In this document: positions 61,030 through 64,000 of the stretch, piece after piece | Position numbering within the stretch: the first letter of the stretch is position 1 | How the letters are laid out: each line of letters starts with the position of its first letter | NCBI GenBank assembly: GCA_949775045.1 | Contig: OX459104.1 | Location: 12,881,655-12,945,654 of the forward strand | DNA from: Metridium senile | Taxonomy: Eukaryota > Cnidaria > Anthozoa > Actiniaria > Metridiidae | Length of the DNA: 64,000 bases | Reading direction: 5' to 3' | Position numbers and translations under genes: made by a program | The notes under the pieces: model-generated | The model's input: only the letters and a program-made list of their open reading frames with translations | Told to the model about the DNA's origin: nothing | Databases searched by the model: none

Positions 61030-61135
61030 ACGTTTACTACGACGAAGGGCTAAAGCTCTTAACGTCAGTCAACATTTTTTTACGCTGTTACAAATTTCAT
61101 TATTATATTACCTACGCTAGACTACACACATTTTA
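61030..61135 (+). mobile_element. PLE-derived repeat, decayed core
   Basis: TTTACTACGACGAAGGGCT has A at position 4, and GAAAC is changed to TTAAC. The tail through TTACCTACG is recognisable. Confidence 0.65.
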
Positions 61136-61416
61136 ACTTATGGGTTCCCTGTGTTGTTTTTTTGACGGAGAGGGACTAGAATGACGGGAAGTGTAGGCGG
61201 GAATATGTTTCGACCGAAAACTGACCGTATAATATAAATGTTTTATAGTCTATAAATATAAGGGAAACTAGATATTTATCAAACGAGAGTTATCTAGTCC
61301 TACGTATTTCCCTTATTTGGACATTAACAAACCCACACATTAGGAAATCAAATGCTGTCTAATCTGATTCATTATGAATCAAACACCGCCATTATGTAGC
61401 TTACATATAGGGCTTA

Positions 61417-61830
61417 TTTCCCGATATTGTATTCGAGTTTACTAAATAACTCATTTCATTTATTGTCTTTTCTGCTTGTTATAATCGGCTCCAACAAGCG
61501 TTCTTAATTACACGATAAGCCTTCCATTGCCAAAAACTGATGTCTTTATAAAAATTGTAGACCTATAGTTTCCCGATATATTGTGATTAACGCTGTTTAC
61601 AAGTTTTCTCAATAACTCTTCATTTTTTTGTCTTTTCTGTTTGTGATAATTCCTCCAACAAGCGTTCTTATACGATAAGTTCCATAGTCGAAAATGTCTT
61701 GATAAAAATCGCAGTCTTAGTTTCCCGATATATTGTGATTTACGTCTACAAGTTTTCTCAATAACTCTTCATTTCGCTTCTTCTCTGCTTGCGATAATTC
61801 CTCTAGAGACTGTTCTTGTGAGAGCAGTTC
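61417..61830. repeat. 152-bp tandem array made from the 3' end of Myc-like gene B
   Basis: TTTCCCGATA occurs at 61417, 61569 and 61721, exactly 152 bp apart. The last copy contains the final 35-40 codons of the gene, encoding the zipper. The two others lie downstream and carry recognisable but degraded versions of the same codons. The middle copy keeps ELLRKLV and HNISGN but has a 1-nt shift. Confidence 0.88.
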
Positions 61831-62811
61831 TTTGACATACACTGCGGCTGTTTTTAATATGGCAATTTTCGATATGCTGTCCTTCGTGACATGGTCTGGC
61901 ATAGTGTCGCGTAGCATTTGAAATCTGTTATTTAAGTCATTCCTTCTTTCTCGCTCCATTTTATTCCTAAAAACCGGTGAGGGCTCCTTCGTTTGAGAAC
62001 TGCTATCAACGTCGTTATTTTGACAGGCTTTTTTTCGTTTGGCAGTGTCTGTTTTAGCACCTTGGTATTTTCGCTTATTTTTAGCTCTTTTTTCTTTCAC
62101 GGAAGCAATATCGGCGAGATTTTTTAGTGGTTGTGGTTTTGCGGCGTCATCATGTAGAACTGTTTCTTTGCTTTCTTTTTGTACATTGCTTGTATTATTT
62201 GTACTTACATTAAGACCAGAAGAAGTTGGCGAGTTTTCGCTTTTGTCTTCAATAAATACGCTATCCTCAGTTGCCTCAATTTTCGGTATTGTGGATGGGA
62301 ATTGAAATACTGTTCTATTAATTGACTTATCTAAACTCTCTAATGAGGCCGGTGTGAAATTATCGGGAAGATAAATCGATAAATCATCGGAAGGTTTTCG
62401 CGAAGAACAACAAATTTCGTACAATGTCGAAGGTGTTTTCAAGGCTGGCGATGTTGTATTTGAAAGCGAAAATAAAGGCGAGAGAAGTCCCATATTATCA
62501 ATCTCAGAAATAGAAGTTCTTGGTAAGAATGGACTGCGAGGATACGATTCATTATGTGATGAGAATAAATCTGCCTGAGATGTATTCATATTTACAGCGA
62601 TTCTAGGCCATGTAAAATGTAAATCAGTGAAGTCTTTCTGCAAGTCTAAAGTACCATCTTGAAGCCCATCTAAATCAGGAACAACTTGTGAACGATCCAT
62701 TGTAGTTGCTTGATGCATTAGTTCTTGTCGATCGATATTCAGAATGTCCTCAAAGTCTAACTGTGTAATTAGCGCTGATCCGCGACGAAAACAAGGCGAA
62801 CTAGGAATCAT
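61717..62811 (-). CDS. Intronless, divergent Myc-like bHLH-leucine zipper protein (paralog B)
   Basis: A single ORF of 364 residues. The first ATG follows an in-frame stop about 45 nt upstream. The C terminus is a Myc-type bHLHZip: RNKMERERRNDLNNRF (282-297), a loop of DHVTKDS, ISKIAILKTAAVYVKEL and a zipper with heptad positions L329, L336, E343, L350 and V357. The histidine that contacts the E-box in Myc is Arg282 here. Basic clusters KEKRAKNKRK (239-248) and AKRKK (257-261) are likely nuclear signals. No clear Myc box I or II is seen. Residues 141-172 carry SDDLSIYL...TP...VFQFP, shared with the intronless gene at 3697-4914. The N-terminal half is rich in S, P and T and acidic in places, as in activation or degron regions. 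The two intronless genes are probably sisters. Max dependence is inferred only. Confidence 0.85.
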   Translation of the reverse strand: MIPSSPCFRRGSALITQLDFEDILNIDRQELMHQATTMDRSQVVPDLDGLQDGTLDLQKDFTDLHFTWPRIAVNMNTSQADLFSSHNESYPRSPFLPRTSISEIDNMGLLSPLFSLSNTTSPALKTPSTLYEICCSSRKPSDDLSIYLPDNFTPASLESLDKSINRTVFQFPSTIPKIEATEDSVFIEDKSENSPTSSGLNVSTNNTSNVQKESKETVLHDDAAKPQPLKNLADIASVKEKRAKNKRKYQGAKTDTAKRKKACQNNDVDSSSQTKEPSPVFRNKMERERRNDLNNRFQMLRDTMPDHVTKDSISKIAILKTAAVYVKELLSQEQSLEELSQAEKKRNEELLRKLVDVNHNISGN

Positions 62812-63751
62812 ATTTTTCTCAATATCGTCACAGACAAAAAAACCCGCTTTTAACTGATTTAATTACACCGATAAAAAGCCTTGTCCAAGGTTATTATCTC
62901 CTGTCTTTTCACAGCTTCATTTGGTGTCTTTTTAGTTGGCTTTTCTCCCGGTAACTAGTAGAGGAAATGGTGGTTATAAACGCTTCGTTATCAACAGACT
63001 GGCTCACTTGCTCAATAGTACCTGTTAGAGGCATGACGTCACACGTTTATTTACAAACATTACTTGCATATATTTTTCTAGTTTTTTCTTTTGCATTTAT
63101 TATCAATTAAAAAAAAAGTAGTTTCCGGTATTTTTTCTAGTATTTGCAAGGACTATTGGGGTATGATATTTGTAGTTAATTGTGTTATAGGTGATGCAGT
63201 AAGCATGTTTATTCTCGCAATATGCAAATAGCAATTAGAAGAGACGTAATCACACCATCCAACTGCGCAAATAGGTTGCCTAGCAACGATTCCCAAAGCC
63301 CAATATCGTATTGTAAAACCTCATCTGTTTTATTTTATAGATTCCATCATTTGATTAAAATTTAAATTAGCTTTCGATGACATTAGAAATATTATCAAAA
63401 CAATTTTGGCAAAACAATTCCTTTTTAACAAAAGATCTAGACTAAACCATATTTTCAAATTTACAATTCAAATATATTCCATATTAATCTGCGGGGATTT
63501 GCGAAGTGTCACAAATGTCTTACATTATTGTGACATATAGTTCCTTTTCTTTGGTAAATATATGCAATACCATAGATACATGTACAAAACACATACAAAC
63601 ATTGGAAATTTGCAAATTGTTATTACACAGGCAACCCGGTGAATGATTCTAGGCTTTTATTACAGACCACAGGCAGCCCAGGCTCGCAAGCTAAAAATGT
63701 CAATCAGTGGCCCTTTTCACGGTTCGAATCGAACAACCTCAGCCTTGATAG
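62812..63751 (-). promoter_or_regulatory. Upstream region of Myc-like gene B
   Basis: No strong TATA box or splice acceptor is seen close to the ATG. The region contains several A/T runs. A promoter is expected here by position only. Confidence 0.3.
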
Positions 63752-63902
63752 ACCGAATCGAAATATGGCGTACTCTTATTGTTCTTGACTGTCTAGCCTC
63801 GTGTTCAAGTTGGAAAACAATAGAGTTTTCACATGTATCCGAGGCTGCGCAGTTAATTAAGAAAAATTCTTATTCAAATTGGCCGCCATATTTCGATTCG
63901 GT
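63752..63902. mobile_element. Short inverted-repeat element
   Basis: ACCGAATCGAAATATGGC at the left is mirrored exactly by GCCATATTTCGATTCGGT at the right, and the arms continue a little inward. It is probably a MITE. Confidence 0.65.
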
Positions 63903-64000
63903 GTATAGCATGTAACTGTGATATTCTTTACAATTTGACTACAGCCCGTGGAATTTTGAAGTGTTTTTAATTATCTTCAATTGTTTGATAATGTGTAGAT

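Overview
The window looks like nuclear DNA of an early-branching animal, most likely an anthozoan cnidarian. Genes are sparse, GT-AG introns are present, the DNA is AT-rich, and Penelope-like element (PLE) remnants of a type I associate with coral and sea-anemone genomes are scattered throughout. The phylum call rests on recall of that repeat family and on Myc gene structure, not on a search.

The genic content is dominated by one transcription-factor family. Five Myc-type bHLH-leucine-zipper genes lie within 59 kb. Three (21413-23331, 28302-29694, 50833-52700, all minus strand) are recognisable Myc proteins, with a Myc box I phosphodegron-like TPP motif, a Myc box II D-x-x-W core and a C-terminal bHLHZip. 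Each is split by one phase-1 coding intron, and each has a likely non-coding first exon. In two of them the junction falls exactly at DS|EEE, where the vertebrate MYC intron lies. The other two (3697-4914 plus; 61717-62811 minus) are intronless and lack clear Myc boxes. They have a diverged basic region and share a box with each other, SDxLxxYL...TP...VFQFP, that I do not recognise. A further single-exon acidic ORF (44050-44478 minus) is a plausible small gene of unknown function.

Layout: 1-3.6 kb repeats; 3.7-4.9 kb intronless Myc-like gene A; 5-20 kb mobile-element country (inverted-repeat MITEs, a PLE remnant with a canonical hammerhead-ribozyme motif, tandem arrays); 21-30 kb two canonical myc genes in tandem with long repeat-poor flanks; 30-44 kb purine-rich and TTGG arrays plus many fold-back elements; 44 kb small hypothetical gene; 46-50 kb repeats; 50.8-53.2 kb third canonical myc; 54-61 kb minisatellite and MITEs; 61.7-62.8 kb intronless Myc-like gene B.

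Three themes stand out. First, the local Myc radiation contains both intron-bearing and intronless classes. Second, two Myc genes (50.8 kb and 61.7 kb) have independent tandem duplications that copy the end of the coding sequence into the 3' flank. Third, a PLE-derived repeat occurs at about a dozen places, and its 40-nt core folds as a type I hammerhead ribozyme except that nearly every copy has C where the catalytic U4 should be.
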